The position numbers and the translations under genes are program-made. The notes under the pieces are model-generated. The model was not told the origin of the DNA. It saw nothing but the letters and a program-made list of their open reading frames with translations, and did no database searches. This document shows positions 17,398-25,776 of a stretch of 51,838 bases of DNA, piece after piece. Source of the stretch: BB31 sp964582525 (GTDB taxonomy: Bacteria; Pseudomonadota; Gammaproteobacteria; Beggiatoales; Beggiatoaceae). The first letter of the stretch is position 1, and the number at the start of each line of letters is the position of its first letter. The stretch lies in contig CAZOSP010000010.1 in assembly GCA_964582525.1 (NCBI GenBank), positions 1 to 51,838 on the forward strand, read 5' to 3'.

Positions 17398-18510
17398 CTA
17401 TTCCGACAACATGCGTTTGTGCGCGTGAATGCCCATCAGTAAGCCAAAACTAGCCAGCAAGCTGACCACCGAGGTGCCGCCATAGCTGATCATCGGCAGC
17501 GGCAAACCAACGACAGGCAACAAACCCGTTACCATGCCGATGTTGACAAAAATATAAACAAAAAAAGTGAGCGTGATGCTGCCAGCTAATAATCGCGCAA
17601 AAGTACCTTGCGCGATCATTGCAATGTATAAACCGCGAGTCAAAATGACAAAATACAGCATAAACAATACGCCAATACCTAACAAACCAAATTCTTCGCT
17701 TAACACGGCAAAAATAAAATCGGTATTGCGTTCGGGTAAAAATTCTAAATGCGATTGCGTTCCCTGTAACCAGCCCTTGCCGTATAAGCCGCCTGAACCT
17801 ATGGCGATTTTCGATTGAATAATGTGATAGCCCGCGCCCAAGGGGTCTTTTTCGGGATCAAGAAAAGTCTCAATGCGTTTAATTTGATAAGGATGTAGTA
17901 GCAGGGTTTTGACTGGGGTAAAGATTATCAATAAAACGCCACCAACGAGGCTGATGAGTGTGCCTAATACCAATTTCCAGTTTATCCCCGCCAGCAATAA
18001 GGCAAACATGCCGGAGGCTGCTATCAATAAGGATGTGCCTAAATCCGGTTGTTTGGCGATTAATAGCGTGGGCAGCGCGATTAAAAATAAGCCGACCGCG
18101 ACATGTTTGGATGAGGGCGGTAACGGATGTTCGGCTAAATACAGCGCGATGGTCATGGGAACAATCAGTTTCATCAGTTCTGACGGCTGAAAGCGTAACA
18201 CGCCTAAATCTAGCCAACGCTGCGCGCCCTTGCCGACATCGCCCATAAAAAACACTGCGAGCAGTAAAACAATGCCGCCCATATAAAGCCAAGCTGCCCA
18301 GCGCATCATTTGCTCGGGGCGGATTTGTGCCAGCACAAACAGGGCGACAAAACCAATTCCCAAACGTAGGCTTTGTTTGATGATGACGTTGTGCGATTCG
18401 CCGCTGGCACTGTATAGCACGACTAAGCCATAGGCTGATAGGAGTAACAAGCACAGCAATAGCAGCAGATCGATATGCAGGGTCTTCGATGCTGTCGGAT
18501 TAACTTTCAT
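17398..18510 (-). CDS. rodA: peptidoglycan glycosyltransferase RodA
   Basis: 370-aa SEDS-family membrane protein with about ten hydrophobic segments. It polymerises lipid II in the elongasome together with PBP2. Family motifs seen: GKGAQRWLDLG, FQPSELMKL, KQPDLGTSLL with the essential Asp, LPERNTDFIFAVLSEEFG and GLPLPMISYGGTS. ATG 18510 overlaps the TGA of mrdA by four bases (ATGA), so translation is coupled and stoichiometric output with its partner is likely. Last gene of the tolR-mreD-mrdA-rodA group. Confidence 0.98.
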   Translation of the reverse strand: MKVNPTASKTLHIDLLLLLCLLLLSAYGLVVLYSASGESHNVIIKQSLRLGIGFVALFVLAQIRPEQMMRWAAWLYMGGIVLLLAVFFMGDVGKGAQRWLDLGVLRFQPSELMKLIVPMTIALYLAEHPLPPSSKHVAVGLFLIALPTLLIAKQPDLGTSLLIAASGMFALLLAGINWKLVLGTLISLVGGVLLIIFTPVKTLLLHPYQIKRIETFLDPEKDPLGAGYHIIQSKIAIGSGGLYGKGWLQGTQSHLEFLPERNTDFIFAVLSEEFGLLGIGVLFMLYFVILTRGLYIAMIAQGTFARLLAGSITLTFFVYIFVNIGMVTGLLPVVGLPLPMISYGGTSVVSLLASFGLLMGIHAHKRMLSE

Positions 18511-20423
18511 GGCGTGGTTGGGGGCATGACGGGCTCGCTCGAGCAGGGAATCTGTTTGAGACGTTCACATAAATAAAAATCTATCACCTGACGCGCAATG
18601 GGAGCTGCCGTGCGGCTGCCGCTGCCGCCGTTTTCAATAATCACCGCCAGGGCGATTTGCGGATCATCAAGCGGCGCGAAGGCGATAAAGAGGGCGTGGT
18701 CGTGGAATTTTTTTTCCAATTTGTCTGCATCATATTCGGCATTTTGTTCAATATTAATGACTTGCGCGGTGCCGGTTTTTCCCGCCATGTGGTAAGCCAA
18801 GTCTTTTGCTTGTTGGCGTGCGGTGCCGCGTGCGCCATGCACCACCGCTTCCATCGCTTCAATTGCCGCCTCCCAATAGCTATCGTCACGCAGCTCGACT
18901 TGGCTGCCGGTGCGCGAGGGAATAGTGCGCGCTGTTTTGCCATCGGCGGCTTCACGCAAAAAGGCAAGACGTGGATGAAAGGCTTTGCCGCGCATACTTA
19001 AGGTGGCTGTCGCCATTGCCAGTTGTAGCGGCGTGGTTAATACGAAACCCTGACCAATGCCGCTGATTAGGGTCTCTCCCGGAAACCACGCCATACGATA
19101 GCGTCGCAGCTTCCAGTCGCTGGTGGGCATCAGCCCGGGTAATTCGTTGCTGATGTCGATCTGGGTTAAGCGTCCAAAGCTGAAACGCTGCATAAAATGG
19201 CTTAGGCGATCAATACCCAAATCATGGGCTAAATCATAAAAATACACGTCACAAGATTGTTCGACTGCGTGTAAGAAGTTCATGTGACCATGCCCGCTGC
19301 GTTTCCAATCGCGGTAACGGTGTTCCTTGCCGGGCAAAGAATACCAGCCCGGACACCAGGTCGTCTGCTGCGGTTGGCGCAGACCATATTCAAGCCCCGC
19401 CATGCCAACAAAAGCTTTAATGGTTGAACCGGGCGGATATTGCCCGCGAATAGCGCGATTTAATAGGGGCTTACCGGGGTCATTGAGTAAGGCTTGGTAA
19501 GCCTTATAATCAATGCCATTGACAAATAAATTCGGATCATAATGAGGCACGCTAACCAAAGCCAATACGCCGCCACTTGACGGCTCTAGTGCCACCAAAG
19601 CCCCGCGCTCGCCGGCTAATAAATTTTCTACATATTGCTGTAAATAAATATCTAAATTTAAGTGTAAGTTATTGCCCGGAATGGGGTCTTTGCGTTCTAC
19701 TACGCGCAAAATACGTCCCCGCACATTGGTTTCGACTTTTTGATAGCCCACCGTGCCATGTAATTCATTTTCATAATATTTTTCCACGCCCATTTTACCA
19801 ATATGGCTAGTGCCGCTGTAATTGGATACATCTAAGATTTTTAATTCAGCCTCACTAATGCGCCCCACGTAGCCAATCGCATGACCCGCGACCTTGCCCC
19901 AAGGATAATAGCGGGTTAAACGCGCACTAATTTCTACCCCCGGAAATTCAAAACTGCGCACCGACAACCGCGCAACCTCTTCTTCTGTTAAGCGAAAGCG
20001 CAAAGGCACGGGATCAAAACGGCGTTTATGCTGACGAAATCTATGGAAGCGTTTTAAGTCATCTTCGCTTATATCAACTTCTTCAGCCAAACGTGCCAAT
20101 AAATCTTCCAAGCCGTCTTTGGGGACTTTTTCGAGAACAATGTCCAGCGTATAACTGGGTTGGTTTTCTGCCAACACCTCACCATTGCGATCATAAATAA
20201 GTCCGCGAGTAGGGGGCAAAGGTAATATTTTCAGGCGGTTATTTTCGGAAAGCGTGGTGAAATGGCTGTGATCTAGTACCTGCAAAAACACCAAGCGCAG
20301 CATCAAGCCACACAACAGGACTAAAATGACCAACCACGCCAACAATACCCGGTCACGAAACAAGCGATACTCGTGCAAAGCATTTTTGAGGATAATGCGC
20401 GGCGATTTTGGGGCGTTCAGCAT
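18507..20423 (-). CDS. mrdA: penicillin-binding protein 2 (elongasome transpeptidase)
   Basis: 638 aa. A single N-terminal membrane anchor (WLVILVLLCGLMLRLVFL), a dimerisation domain, then a transpeptidase domain with Ser333 in PPGSTIKAF, SCD in VEQSCDVYFY and the KTGT box from Lys549. It crosslinks lateral-wall peptidoglycan with RodA. The start at 20423 is six bases after the mreD stop, with GAGG inside the mreD end as ribosome site. All catalytic motifs are intact. Confidence 0.98.
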   Translation of the reverse strand: MLNAPKSPRIILKNALHEYRLFRDRVLLAWLVILVLLCGLMLRLVFLQVLDHSHFTTLSENNRLKILPLPPTRGLIYDRNGEVLAENQPSYTLDIVLEKVPKDGLEDLLARLAEEVDISEDDLKRFHRFRQHKRRFDPVPLRFRLTEEEVARLSVRSFEFPGVEISARLTRYYPWGKVAGHAIGYVGRISEAELKILDVSNYSGTSHIGKMGVEKYYENELHGTVGYQKVETNVRGRILRVVERKDPIPGNNLHLNLDIYLQQYVENLLAGERGALVALEPSSGGVLALVSVPHYDPNLFVNGIDYKAYQALLNDPGKPLLNRAIRGQYPPGSTIKAFVGMAGLEYGLRQPQQTTWCPGWYSLPGKEHRYRDWKRSGHGHMNFLHAVEQSCDVYFYDLAHDLGIDRLSHFMQRFSFGRLTQIDISNELPGLMPTSDWKLRRYRMAWFPGETLISGIGQGFVLTTPLQLAMATATLSMRGKAFHPRLAFLREAADGKTARTIPSRTGSQVELRDDSYWEAAIEAMEAVVHGARGTARQQAKDLAYHMAGKTGTAQVINIEQNAEYDADKLEKKFHDHALFIAFAPLDDPQIALAVIIENGGSGSRTAAPIARQVIDFYLCERLKQIPCSSEPVMPPTTP

Positions 20424-20429
20424 AGAACC

Positions 20430-20921
20430 TCAGCGCACCTGCAAACCACGGCGCATCATACGCAGGCTGGTAAACACCCAGGGCCAAAGGAAAAAACTCG
20501 ATATTGCCGGATACATAAACTGCCCATGCAGCGGCAGCGGAAAACCTTGTACATAACGCACCCAGGTATTAAAGCTATGCACCATCAAGACCAAGAAAAA
20601 TATCACAAAAATTTGCTGGCGCAGCGGATAGACGCGCAACCGCCGATGCAGCTTGCCGCTTAAATACGCCACCAGCGCGAAAATCAGCGCGTGCTGCCCC
20701 AGCAAAGTGCCGAGCAACACATCCACCACCAAGCCCAGCAGCCAACCGCTCAACACGCCAACCCGTGCTGGCAGCGCAATACACCAATAAATCAACACCA
20801 TAACCACCCAATCCGGTCGCCAAAAAGCCGCCCATTCAGGCAAAGGCACCAGCATCAGCAACACCGCCAGCAGAAAACTAGCAATAATCACCCAGCCGCC
20901 TTGATGTTGTTCAAAATCCAT
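20430..20921 (-). CDS. mreD: rod-shape determining protein MreD
   Basis: 163 aa with five or six hydrophobic segments. Typical blocks are FWRPDWVVMVLIYWCIALP, GLVVDVLLGTLLGQHAL and a Trp-rich end. MreD is an inner-membrane elongasome component normally encoded between mreC and mrdA. Here mrdA follows as usual, but the gene two bases upstream is a tolR-like gene and neither mreC nor mreB is present. Confidence 0.93.
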   Translation of the reverse strand: MDFEQHQGGWVIIASFLLAVLLMLVPLPEWAAFWRPDWVVMVLIYWCIALPARVGVLSGWLLGLVVDVLLGTLLGQHALIFALVAYLSGKLHRRLRVYPLRQQIFVIFFLVLMVHSFNTWVRYVQGFPLPLHGQFMYPAISSFFLWPWVFTSLRMMRRGLQVR

Positions 20922-20923
20922 CG

Positions 20924-21388
20924 CTATTCGCTATCCTGCAAACGGTTCAGTCCTAATGTCGGCGGGCGCGTCATCAACCGCACTTTAACCCCATGACCTT
21001 CTAAAAATGCCATCAATTCGACCACTTTGCCATAAGCCACCTCCTTATCGCCATGGAGAACAATCGGACGCTGCGGCTCGCGCTGCGATAACAACAGCAC
21101 ATAAGCCCCTAATTGTGGCAATTCCGCTGCCGTGTAAGGCTGATCAAAAAAATCGCCATCAGTGAGTAAATACTCACCTTGACGGGTGATTTTAAGCAAA
21201 ATGGGCAAGTGGGTTTGTGTCTCAACCGCCGTCGCTGCGACTGCCGGCAACTCCACATCGATCCCTTGCAAACTCAGCATCGGCGAGGTCATCATAAAAA
21301 TAATCAACAGCACCAACATCACATCGATATAAGGCACGACGTTCATTTGGGCTTGCAAGCGGCGTTGGCGACGGGATTGACGAGGCAT
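20924..21388 (-). CDS. tolR: TolR/ExbD family biopolymer transport protein
   Basis: 154 aa: a short basic N-terminus, one membrane helix containing the functional Asp (PYIDVMLVLLIIFMM), then a periplasmic domain. The end, VKVRLMTRPP, is closer to TolR (VGLMTQP) than to ExbD. These proteins convert proton flow through a TolQ/ExbB channel into work on the outer membrane. No tolQ or exbB is adjacent; upstream is a repeat-filled gap. The stop lies two bases before the mreD start, so it is probably first in the elongasome operon, which is unusual. Likely start ATG 21388 after GGGGACTC. Confidence 0.85.
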   Translation of the reverse strand: MPRQSRRQRRLQAQMNVVPYIDVMLVLLIIFMMTSPMLSLQGIDVELPAVAATAVETQTHLPILLKITRQGEYLLTDGDFFDQPYTAAELPQLGAYVLLLSQREPQRPIVLHGDKEVAYGKVVELMAFLEGHGVKVRLMTRPPTLGLNRLQDSE

Positions 21389-21454
21389 AAAAATGAGTCC
21401 CCAGTGGGATAAAAACTTCGGATAGACGTCGGTCTAGTTTTGGGTGTCTGGCAT

Positions 21455-21535
21455 GTAAGCGTTCACATCCCCCCAGTAAAAACCTGACAGAACTCGAAGA
21501 CCTGTCAGGTTTTGGCGTGGGGTGTGAACGGTTAC
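21455..21535. repeat. repeat family B, copy 2
   Basis: Stem AACCTGACAG / CTGTCAGGTT inside outer arms GTAAGCGTTCAC and GTGAACGGTTAC. Outer and inner inverted repeats make a long cruciform-like element. It shares order and spacing with 39159-39220 and, more loosely, 5357-5442. Confidence 0.85.
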
Positions 21536-21567
21536 TCTGGCATGATTTAAACTCTGTTATACTATCT

Positions 21568-21669
21568 GCGCCTGAAACCTGCACTCAGGGATTTTCATTA
21601 AGCACTTAAAATTCAAGCAGTTGCAGTAAACTTGGTAAAGCAAAAAAGGCAGTTTCGGGCGAGTATAAG
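21568..21669 (+). repeat. repeat family C, copy 2
   Basis: Same strand and order as 7996-8102: GCGCCTGAAACCTG, CTCAGGGATTTTC, TTGCAGTAAACTTGG, AAAGCAAAAAAGGCAG, ending GCGAGTATAAG. It ends about 50 bp before the ATG of the Trypco2-like gene. Confidence 0.8.
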
Positions 21670-21719
21670 CATCATTGTAACAGCCAACGCAATACTCACA
21701 CATAAAGGAGAGTGCTACA

Positions 21720-22132
21720 TGGGTCATTCATCAGAAGAACTTATCAGCCTGGCTGATTTTATTCAACAAATCAAAATGGATTTAGCCAAACAACAGAGCA
21801 ACGATGAAGCGGTTTTTTACATTGATGGCATTGAAATCGAGGCTCAAGTCGTGGCGACTAAAGAACAAAGCAGTAAAGCTGATGTTGGGCTGAAATTATC
21901 TATTCTTAATTTCGGCGCGGGCGCGGGCATTGCCGACAAAACCGCGCAGGTGCATACGCAAAAACTCAAAGTGAGTTTGTCGCCTATTATGGGCAAGGAT
22001 GAATTGAAGGCACAATTAGCCCCTGAAGACATTGAAAAAATCACCGAACAAGCCAGAAAGACGGTATTTCGTGGCGCTTCTCCAGAGGTTTTAGACACCC
22101 AAAGGGCTGCGCCCGTGATGCGTGGCGGCTAA
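21720..22132 (+). CDS. Trypco2 (trypsin co-occurring domain 2)-like protein
   Basis: 137 aa from ATG 21720, set by AAAGGAGAG at about 21703-21711. An N-terminal helix (ELISLADFIQQIKMDLA) is followed by beta strands, FYIDGIEIEAQVVATKE, VGLKLSILNFGAGAG and TQKLKVSLSPI. This pattern of a helix, an 'IELE..V' strand, a 'G.K.....GA' strand and a 'H.VKL.L.P' strand matches my memory of the Trypco2 family, a small domain found beside trypsin-like proteases and STAND NTPases in predicted conflict systems. No protease is adjacent, so it is an orphan here. The family call comes from pattern memory, not a search. Confidence 0.6.
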
Positions 22133-22182
22133 TGCCTGTAGCAGATCGGCTCGTTTCACTGCCGTTCAGTTAAGATTGGGAT

Positions 22183-22220
22183 CGCTAATCTCCTGATTAG
22201 CGAAGCGGCTGAAAGCCGCT
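22183..22220. repeat. double hairpin (related to 50733)
   Basis: CGCTAATC / GATTAGCG with loop TCCT, directly followed by AGCGGCT / AGCCGCT with loop GAA. A similar GCTAATC-TCCC-GATTAGC hairpin followed by a GC-rich stem is at 50733-50770. Confidence 0.7.
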
Positions 22221-22287
22221 TGTGCTGATCGGGGGAGCAGCACGCCCAGAGAGGTACTTCGCCACCAATAAACACGAGAAACACACA

Positions 22288-23325
22288 TTGAGCATCGAAA
22301 CCGACCGTCTCATCACGGCAACCAGCAGCAGCGAAGATCAGGTTATTGACCGCGCCATTCGCCCCAAGCACCTGCAAGATTACGTGGGACAAGCGCATGT
22401 GCGCGAACAAATGGAAGTCTTCATTCCCGCAGCTAAAGCACGCGGCGAAGCCTTGGATCATGTACTGATTTTCGGTCCGCCCGGACTGGGCAAAACCACG
22501 CTATCGCACATCATCGCCTACGAAATGGGCGTGAATCTGCGGCAGACTTCCGGACCTGTGCTAGAAAAAGCCGGCGATCTAGCCGCCTTATTAACCAACC
22601 TAGAACCGCGTGACGTACTGTTTATTGACGAAATTCACCGCCTCAGCCCAGTAGTCGAAGAAGTGCTATATCCGGCTATGGAAGATTACCAACTCGACAT
22701 CATGATCGGCGAAGGACCTGCCGCACGTTCGATCAAGCTGGATTTACCGCCCTTTACCCTAGTTGGCGCGACCACGCGCAGCGGGCTACTGACCTCGCCG
22801 CTGCGCGACCGTTTTGGCATCACACAACGCCTCGAATTTTACAGCACCGAAGACCTCGCCCGCATCATCACGCGCTCGGCGGGCATTCTCAACGTCGGCA
22901 TTGACCCTCAAGGAGCAACAGAAATTGCCCGCCGCGCACGCGGCACGCCGCGTATCGCCAATCGCCTCTTGCGGCGCGTGCGCGACTACGCACAAGTCAA
23001 AGCTGACGGCAACATCAGTCTGGAAGTTGCACAAAAGGCACTGAACATGCTGGATGTAGATACTTACGGCTTAGACATGCTAGATCGCAAACTGCTGACC
23101 AGCTTGATGCAGAAATTTGACGGTGGACCTGTGGGTGTGGACACGCTGGCGGCGGCAATCGGCGACGAGCGCGGCACCATAGAAGAAGTCATTGAACCCT
23201 ATTTGCTGCAACAAGGTTTCCTCATGCGCACCCCACGCGGGCGCGTGGCAACGCGCCTTGCTTGGCAACATTTTCAGCTCCAGCCACCGAGCGCAGCCAA
23301 TGCTACGGAAGATTTATTGAACTGA
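22288..23325 (+). CDS. ruvB: Holliday junction branch-migration helicase RuvB
   Basis: 345 aa counted from TTG 22288. That start gives an N-terminus, SIETDRLI, aligned with E. coli MIEADRLI; GTG 22222 would add 22 unrelated residues. AAA+ motor with Walker A GPPGLGKTT, Walker B LFIDEIHRL, the ATTRSG sensor region and arginine finger RRARGTPRIANRLLRRVRD, then the DNA-binding winged helix ending QQGFLMRTPRGR. ruvA and ruvC are not in the window, so ruvB is uncoupled from its usual operon. A family D repeat begins 5 bp after the stop. Confidence 0.98.
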   Translation: MSIETDRLITATSSSEDQVIDRAIRPKHLQDYVGQAHVREQMEVFIPAAKARGEALDHVLIFGPPGLGKTTLSHIIAYEMGVNLRQTSGPVLEKAGDLAALLTNLEPRDVLFIDEIHRLSPVVEEVLYPAMEDYQLDIMIGEGPAARSIKLDLPPFTLVGATTRSGLLTSPLRDRFGITQRLEFYSTEDLARIITRSAGILNVGIDPQGATEIARRARGTPRIANRLLRRVRDYAQVKADGNISLEVAQKALNMLDVDTYGLDMLDRKLLTSLMQKFDGGPVGVDTLAAAIGDERGTIEEVIEPYLLQQGFLMRTPRGRVATRLAWQHFQLQPPSAANATEDLLN

Positions 23326-23329
23326 AAAA

Positions 23330-23416
23330 TCTGTAAGTCATTGATTTTAGGTAGAGCGTATTTGCATAAGTGATTGATTTTATTATAGGCAAAAAAATTT
23401 TTTCGGCGTTCTCGGT
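23330..23416 (+). repeat. repeat family D, copy 2 (87 bp)
   Basis: Near-identical to 15475-15561, same orientation relative to the upstream gene. It begins 5 bp after the ruvB stop. Confidence 0.9.
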
Positions 23417-23507
23417 ATTAAATGCGAGTTACCTAAGCCCCAGATTATGAGAAAATGCCTATTTTGACTTGACGGGCAGGGAGTAGCTACGGATCAAATC
23501 CTACTTA

Positions 23508-23613
23508 AGAGGCTGTATGGAAACTCGATTTTTGGCAAAAAGTTTTAACTTATTGATGAACAAATAATTAAATTTTTGAAAAATGCCAACTTCGCGCTTT
23601 TCGGACAGCCGCT
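23508..23613. mobile_element. MITE-like 106-bp element with IS1182-like ends
   Basis: Ends AGAGGCTGTATGGAAA and, reverse-complemented, AGCGGCTGTCCGAAAA (12 of 16 match). These resemble the termini of the IS1182 remnant at 12301-12917 (AGGAGGCTGTCCGAAAA). The interior is AT-rich and non-coding. Probably a miniature derivative mobilised by the same transposase family. Confidence 0.6.
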
Positions 23614-23637
23614 AGGTTTTATAAACCTAGCGGGTTT
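23611..23637 (+). terminator. palindrome with T-run, possible terminator
   Basis: GCTAGGTTT / AAACCTAGC stem with a three-base loop, followed by GGGTTTTT. It could end transcription coming from ruvB. The core resembles the family E palindromes, so its termination role is an inference from structure. Confidence 0.55.
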
Positions 23638-23722
23638 TTCAAGTGATGATGAATGGGTGCAGAAACATAGCAATTTAGGTTAGAATGAGCGCATCAGATT
23701 TTTTACGCAACGGACACTAACA

Positions 23723-25312
23723 ATGGCAGAGTCGAACAGTAAACCCAGAGTTTTGATTGTCGATGACGACGCAACCATGCGCTTGCTGATGCGACATACC
23801 TTAAAAAAAGCCGATTTCGAGGTGGAAGAAGCGGTTGACGGCGAACCCGCCTTAGACATTTTTAAGCAGCACGCCCCCGACATCATTCTGCTTGACGTGA
23901 TGATGCCCAACATGGACGGCTTCACCACCTGCGCGGAAATTCGTAAACTGCCTAACGGCGAGCATGTGCCTATCCTGCTGGTCACGGGACTGGATGACAT
24001 GGACTCGATTAACAAAGCCTATGAAGCGGGTGCCACCGATTTTATTACCAAACCCATCACTTTCCCGCTTCTTAGTCACCGCGTGCGCTACGTGTTACGC
24101 GCTAGTTTGGCTATCGAAAATGTCGGCAAAAGTGAAGCGCGTCTAGCCCATGCGCAATCTATCGCGCATTTGGGTAACTGGGAATGGGATTTACTACACG
24201 ACGAGGTGTTCTGGTCTGATGAAGTATTCCGTATTTTAGGGCTGACCAAAGATCATACCGAAGTCAGTATGCAGGTCTATGAAAATGCCATTCATGCCAA
24301 TGATAAAAATTTAGTCCGCAACATGCTCAGTGATGCGCGACATGGCAAAAGCCTGAATTTTGACCACCGTATTATCCGTGCCAGCGACGGCGAAGAGCGC
24401 ATTGTGCATATCCAATGCGAAGCAGTGATGCATGATAATAGCTCAGGACAGGCGCAAACCTATCAAATCAATGGCACTATTCAAGATATCACCGAGCGCA
24501 AACAGGTTGAAAACGAACTCAAACAATACCGCAATCATCTCGAAGAACTGGTCGATCAGCGCACGGCTGAACTCACTGAAGCCAATGTGCAACTCCAAGA
24601 GGCTAAAGAACAAGCCGAGCAAGCCAATGACTTAAAAGATAAATTCGTTTCCTTAGTGGCGCATGATTTACGCTCGCCGCTGGCGGGCATTATTGCTGCC
24701 CTAGAATTTTTATACACTGACGACGAAACGCCGCTGAACGAAGAGCATCAAGAAATCGTTGGACGCTTGCTAGAAATCGGCAAATCTTTAGTGCAGATGA
24801 TTGAAGATGTCCTCAATATCGGACGCTTAAAAACCGGCAAAATAGCGACCAAACCAACACTGATTAATGCACGCACCACAGTAGAAAACATGCTCAATAA
24901 TCTGAGTTATCTTGCCAAACAAAAAGGCATAGAATTGCTCAACGAGATTCCCGAAAACACCATGCTGTATGCTGATCCGGCATTATATGTGGAAGTGTTG
25001 CAAAACCTCGCCTCTAATGGCATCAAATTCTGCAACAAAGGCGACAGTATTCGTTTTTATGTTCCCGACCAGCAACCTACCGTGATCGCGGTACAAGACA
25101 CGGGCGTGGGTATGCCGCCCGAGCTGCTTCCCAAGCTGTTTAAAATTGAAGAAAAAACCTCAATGCCGGGGACTTCCGGCGAAAAAGGCACCGGCTTTGG
25201 CTTGCCCTTTAGCCAAGACATCATGCACGCACATAACGGCGAATTATGGGTTGAATCGCGACTAGACGAAGGCTCAACTTTCTTTGTGCGTTTGCCCGAA
25301 ATAACCGCGTAA
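23723..25312 (+). CDS. hybrid response regulator-PAS-histidine kinase
   Basis: 529 aa with no membrane segment. Order: REC domain (residues 8-125, phospho-acceptor Asp58 in LLDVMMPNMDG, Lys in FITKPIT), a PAS domain (about 140-260, IAHLGNWEWDLLHDEVFWSD to GTIQDITERKQ), a coiled coil, HisKA with His314 (SLVAHDLRSPLAG), and HATPase with the N-box LQNLASNGIKFC, G1 QDTGVGM and G2 GTGFGLPFS. The REC domain at the N-terminus means the kinase is itself a receiver, placing it in the middle or output side of a phosphorelay. No dedicated partner regulator is adjacent. Signal unknown. Confidence 0.95.
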   Translation: MAESNSKPRVLIVDDDATMRLLMRHTLKKADFEVEEAVDGEPALDIFKQHAPDIILLDVMMPNMDGFTTCAEIRKLPNGEHVPILLVTGLDDMDSINKAYEAGATDFITKPITFPLLSHRVRYVLRASLAIENVGKSEARLAHAQSIAHLGNWEWDLLHDEVFWSDEVFRILGLTKDHTEVSMQVYENAIHANDKNLVRNMLSDARHGKSLNFDHRIIRASDGEERIVHIQCEAVMHDNSSGQAQTYQINGTIQDITERKQVENELKQYRNHLEELVDQRTAELTEANVQLQEAKEQAEQANDLKDKFVSLVAHDLRSPLAGIIAALEFLYTDDETPLNEEHQEIVGRLLEIGKSLVQMIEDVLNIGRLKTGKIATKPTLINARTTVENMLNNLSYLAKQKGIELLNEIPENTMLYADPALYVEVLQNLASNGIKFCNKGDSIRFYVPDQQPTVIAVQDTGVGMPPELLPKLFKIEEKTSMPGTSGEKGTGFGLPFSQDIMHAHNGELWVESRLDEGSTFFVRLPEITA

Positions 25313-25342
25313 AGCTAAACACCGCAACACAAGGAGCAACAC

Positions 25343-25729
25343 TTGGAACGGACGCGCTTTAGATTTTCCTTAGCCCCTATTTTAAGCCACCTATTAGACC
25401 GCATAAAAAATCTATTTCTGCCTCGTCCCATGCAGCGCGATGCCGCGCAGCAGCAAGCAGTGGATGCACAAACCGCGCAGCTGCTACTGTATCATTTTCC
25501 AAGCTGCCCTTATTGCCTGAAAGTGCGCTGGCACATACACAAACTCAATTTAAGTATCGAATTGCGTGACGCGCAACGCCCCCAACACCATCAAGCCTTG
25601 TTACAAGGCGGCGGCATGGGGCAGGTGCCTTGCCTGCGCATCCAAAAAAACCCGCAACAGGTCGAATGGTTATATGAATCTGATGCTATAATCCGCCGCT
25701 TGCAACAAACCTTTGGCGTTCAATCTTAA
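25343..25729 (+). CDS. glutaredoxin/GST N-terminal-domain protein
   Basis: 128 aa. The TTG start at 25343 is supported by AAGGAG six bases upstream. Residues 45-125 are a thioredoxin fold: LLLYHFPSCPYCLKVRWHI, with the redox motif CPYC, then GMGQVPCLRI with the cis-Pro, and YESDAIIRRLQ, which is the glutathione-binding pattern of GST N-terminal domains. The N-terminal 40 residues are basic and partly hydrophobic (FRFSLAPILSHLLDRIKNLFL) and may be an amphipathic membrane-contacting helix. Likely a glutathione-dependent thiol reductase; substrate unknown. It lies between the kinase gene (28-bp gap) and gspF. Confidence 0.85.
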   Translation: MERTRFRFSLAPILSHLLDRIKNLFLPRPMQRDAAQQQAVDAQTAQLLLYHFPSCPYCLKVRWHIHKLNLSIELRDAQRPQHHQALLQGGGMGQVPCLRIQKNPQQVEWLYESDAIIRRLQQTFGVQS

Positions 25730-25776
25730 TGTTTTTCTCCCACTTCTCATTTCAGTGCATACGCATTTCCTAATTC

